Made by a program: the position numbers and the translations under genes. The notes below the pieces were generated by a model. That model made no database searches. It saw nothing but the letters and a program-made list of their open reading frames with translations, and was not told the origin of the DNA. From Ceratothoa steindachneri (taxonomy: Eukaryota; Arthropoda; Malacostraca; Isopoda; Cymothoidae): 64,000 nt of DNA. Below are positions 61,611 through 64,000 of this stretch, piece after piece. Numbering within the stretch: position 1 is the first letter of the stretch; each line of letters opens with the position of its first letter. Location: assembly GCA_963969495.1 (NCBI GenBank), contig OZ018329.1, positions 145,137,521-145,201,520 of the forward strand, given 5' to 3'.

Positions 61611-62108
61611 TCAACTTATTTTTTTATTTCTTGTCTAAGTTAAAATAAGATTGTATAAATTTACTCTGTTTTGGTTTTAGACCTACAATAAATGAAAAAA
61701 AATATTTCCCATTTTGTAGTAAATATAACCTAATACAAGCCACAAAAGCAAAGTTTAAACAAATAATGGCTTTTTTATATCGTCTTTCAATAAAAAAGTT
61801 AAAAAATAAAAGTTACCGGCTAGGAAAAAAACTAGTTTTACATAATGTAATTCAATGCCATACATTGTACAATGCCACCAAAGAAAGACGCTGGAAGTAT
61901 GGTTTCTTAAGGAGTTATATGTAATTCCCCTCAAGGAAATAACGCCAAACTAAGCAATGAATCCACCAATTATTGTTAATTGAAGCTTAATTTGCATTAA
62001 GATAGGCCTGTAGGTGAAAACACACTTAACAGAAAAACTGAAAACACAAATGGATAGAAATAATCAAGTGATAAAAGTACATCGAATAATAAAATTCTGA
62101 CAATTCAC

Positions 62109-62183
62109 CCTTGTCTTTAAGGTAGTGAGCACGAACACCGAAATTGCGAGCATGTGGACTGCTTGCATTCGACTTGGAAATTC
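62109..62183 (-). CDS. Possible signal-peptide exon
   Basis: The minus strand has TTTTACTGTTTTCTGCAG, a very good acceptor with a polypyrimidine tract, ending at 62184. The exon then has 15 nt of leader and an ATG at 62168 reading MQAVHMLAISVFVLTTLKTR. This is a short start, a hydrophobic core and a polar end, as in a secretory signal peptide. A donor, AGG|GTGAATTG, lies at 62109/62108 (phase 0). Read on, the frame gives VNCQN before ending. A TATA-like TTTAAATATAG lies about 190 nt upstream of the ATG (near 62355), so a 5' leader exon may exist. Its partner may be the cysteine-rich exon at 60699-60969. Confidence 0.4.
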
Positions 62184-62447
62184 CTGCAGAAAACAGTAAA
62201 AGTGATAAATATACGAATGAAAAAATGTGCTATAACTGTTATGCACTCAACAAACATAGGAAGAGGAATTGCACCGTAACACAATAAAGATACTCCGAAT
62301 GATCGGGAGAACATGGTTGGAGAGAATGCACCTCCACTACTAAAGATTGTCTATATTTAAAAGGCTCACATCGAACCTTGGTTGTGAAGTGAATGGCTGT
62401 CACATATTATCATAATGATTTGCAAAGTAAGCATATTCCCTTTTTAA

Positions 62448-62485
<38 letters not shown>

Positions 62486-62522
62486 CCTCTCTCTCTTTCT
62501 TTCTCTCTCTCTCTCTCTCTCA
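62448..62522. repeat. (CT)n microsatellite
   Basis: About 37 CT units with small interruptions (CTTTCTCCC, CTTTCTTT). Confidence 0.95.
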
Positions 62523-62529
62523 CTCAAGA

Positions 62530-63180
62530 GATCTTGGAGTCAAACACTGCGGGCTTCACTCTCAGTTTTTAATCGGTCCACAATCTGTACCATTTTTCTT
62601 TTCAATTCTTGCTGTTTCATCATTTTAATATTTCTTGCTAATTCTCCAGAAATCATTCTTCTATTCATTGTTTGTCCAATTTGCAAAATGTATCACAGTG
62701 TGAATAATTTCGTCATTTCTAAAAATATGGATTTGAAAAAGCCCCTTTAGATCACCAAAAGATTCTTGGAACCCCGTTTCGGGGGTTCAGCAAACCTTTT
62801 GAAACGCTCTACACTGTTAGAAAAACTGGATACTAGAAATTTAATGAAGATATAAATAAAAACTGTTAAAAAGGTGCCAGAAGCGATCATGCATCCGATT
62901 TGTTTCCCTAGAAAATTCTCCTTCCAGCGCGTGTTCAATTATTTCAATATCTTTATCGCACTCTTCTTGGTTTACTTGCACAGCATCATGGCGGGAACTC
63001 CACCTTGTATCACGGTCTTTTCCCAGTCCATGAGATAAGTGATTTAACACTCAGAAAAGAGGAATAGATGAAGAAAAACGTAAACACTTTTTCCAGAACT
63101 CAAAAAATGTAACAAGTTGCAGCTCACTTGCATCGACACGCTAAATTGAATATATGATCCTCGCAATTCATTGGTCTCTT
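62530..63180. other. No recognised gene
   Basis: Two overlapping minus-strand frames (63 and 69 codons at 62747-63050) show no domain. CCTTTTGAAACGCTC- and CCCCGAAACGGGG-like pieces near 62770 are not linked to a known element. Confidence 0.35.
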
Positions 63181-63184
63181 CCGC

Positions 63185-63420
63185 ATGGGTGATTGTAACT
63201 TCTTTGTAGTTGCTCCTAAGCTGTGGAATGATCGACCTGGTGGCAAACGCTCTTCTTCCCGGTCTGGTGCTTTCAAGCCTTCTCCGAAATCCCATCTCTT
63301 CGGTCAGACCTTTGCCTACTCATGGACGGGCGGCCGGCGAAGGTTTCAAAGTCTTGAAGGGCGCTATATAAAGCCTCTATTATAATTATTATTATAACAA
63401 AAATAATAATAATATTTGAC
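63185..63420 (+). pseudogene. LINE 3' end (L2/CR1-like) with ATT-type tail
   Basis: The plus strand reads FFVVAPKLWNDRPGG, then GAFKPSPKSHLF, which matches the C-terminal end of L2-like reverse transcriptase ORFs (S.APKLWNSLP...S...FK..LKTHLF). It is followed by GGGCGCTATATAAAGCCTCT and an ATT/AAT-rich simple tail (63380-63415), the usual end of such elements. Upstream coding is absent, as expected for a 5'-truncated insertion. Confidence 0.6.
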
Positions 63421-63424
63421 TTTG

Positions 63425-64000
63425 CCTCTAATTTTTTAAACCAGCCACATTTTCCTACTTTTGAGTGTCTTTTCGGAGCCCCATTATTTCATATCTTCCA
63501 TAACATTGTCTCATTGTTATTGGCCAAAATGTACAGTATATAAATAAGGCTTTCTGTTATTTTATTATTGCTTTTTATTAGTGAAATTCCTCTCCCTTCA
63601 TCATTATCTTTATTATATTTGTTTGCAGGTGTAATTTACAACGTATTTGTTTTAGTTTATGACTTTTGGGGGTGTTTGTTTTCTTTGTCATAATTTATTG
63701 TCTCTTTTATTTATATATTTTGTTGTCTCTGTTCATCTTGTCTCTGAGAAATCTGTGGTCGCTACAAGAGTTGAAATAGCTGACAACCCATATTTGCTTA
63801 ATGAGTGTTTTTCTGCTGATTGCGCGATTAATTTAATTCTTTGTTTACTTTTGGCCCATTAACGTAAATCTGCTTCGTTGTTTGGAAAATGGAACACTTT
63901 TGGTGGGTGCGGAAGATAATAAAAGGAAGATATATTAATAGTTTATATTATATTAAGACCTAAAAAAAACAATGACAACATAAACAAAGCAACGATCAAT
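63425..64000. other. No recognised gene
   Basis: T-rich sequence. A 67-codon plus-strand frame at 63659-63862 starts with a hydrophobic stretch but has no further support. Confidence 0.35.

Overview
The window looks like a gene-poor, AT-rich stretch of an invertebrate nuclear genome. It has no operons, no long intact genes, long (TA)n tracts and many broken transposable elements. The mariner, hAT, piggyBac and CR1/L2-like LINE families seen here are shared by many invertebrates. An arthropod (perhaps a crustacean) or a mollusc is plausible, but the sequence does not prove a species. Nearly everything that can be recognised is of mobile-element origin. Calls rest on translated motifs, terminal repeats and target-site duplications (TSDs) read by eye; no database was searched.

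Layout. 1-3.9 kb: no recognised gene, ending in (TA)n. 3.97-10.97 kb: a nest of elements. A Tc1/mariner-type element with about 230-bp terminal inverted repeats holds a 1.3-kb solo LTR (TSD CTAAG) and a short hAT-type element (TSD ATAGACAG). That hAT is itself split by a 3.3-kb hAT-like element whose minus-strand transposase is only lightly damaged. 12.5-13.2 and 22.5-23.0 kb: two copies of a palindromic non-coding repeat. 15.8-20.7 kb: a LINE fragment, a 2.2-kb degenerate CTANN satellite between copies of a ~125-bp repeat, and a tRNA-like SINE. 24.3 kb: a LINE endonuclease fragment. 29.5-30.4 kb: possible host exons on the minus strand. 30.6-36.7 kb: a decayed CR1-like LINE split by a ZBED/FAM200-like hAT; removing the hAT and one TSD restores the reverse transcriptase frame. 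38.6-39.1 kb: a near-perfect 196-bp palindrome among (TA)n tracts. 40.6-41.8 kb: a piggyBac transposase pseudogene. 50.4-51.5 kb: fragments of a conserved mobile-element protein and of a LINE RNase H. 55.8-60.6 kb: an almost full-length two-ORF LINE on the minus strand. 60.7-62.2 kb: a possible secreted cysteine-rich protein gene (minus), with a second copy of the 50-kb protein family in its presumed intron. 63.2 kb: the 3' end of another LINE.

The elements do not form a pathway. Their relations are of insertion order, which several clean TSDs make readable. The host-gene candidates (a 50-nt exon at 48.9 kb, exons at 29.5-30.4 kb, and the signal-peptide plus cysteine-rich exons at 60.7-62.2 kb) rest on splice-like sites and protein-like composition only. 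No clearly new biological system was found. The most unusual items are the layered nest with a chimeric mariner core, the long palindrome, the CTANN satellite, and the possible secreted-protein gene.
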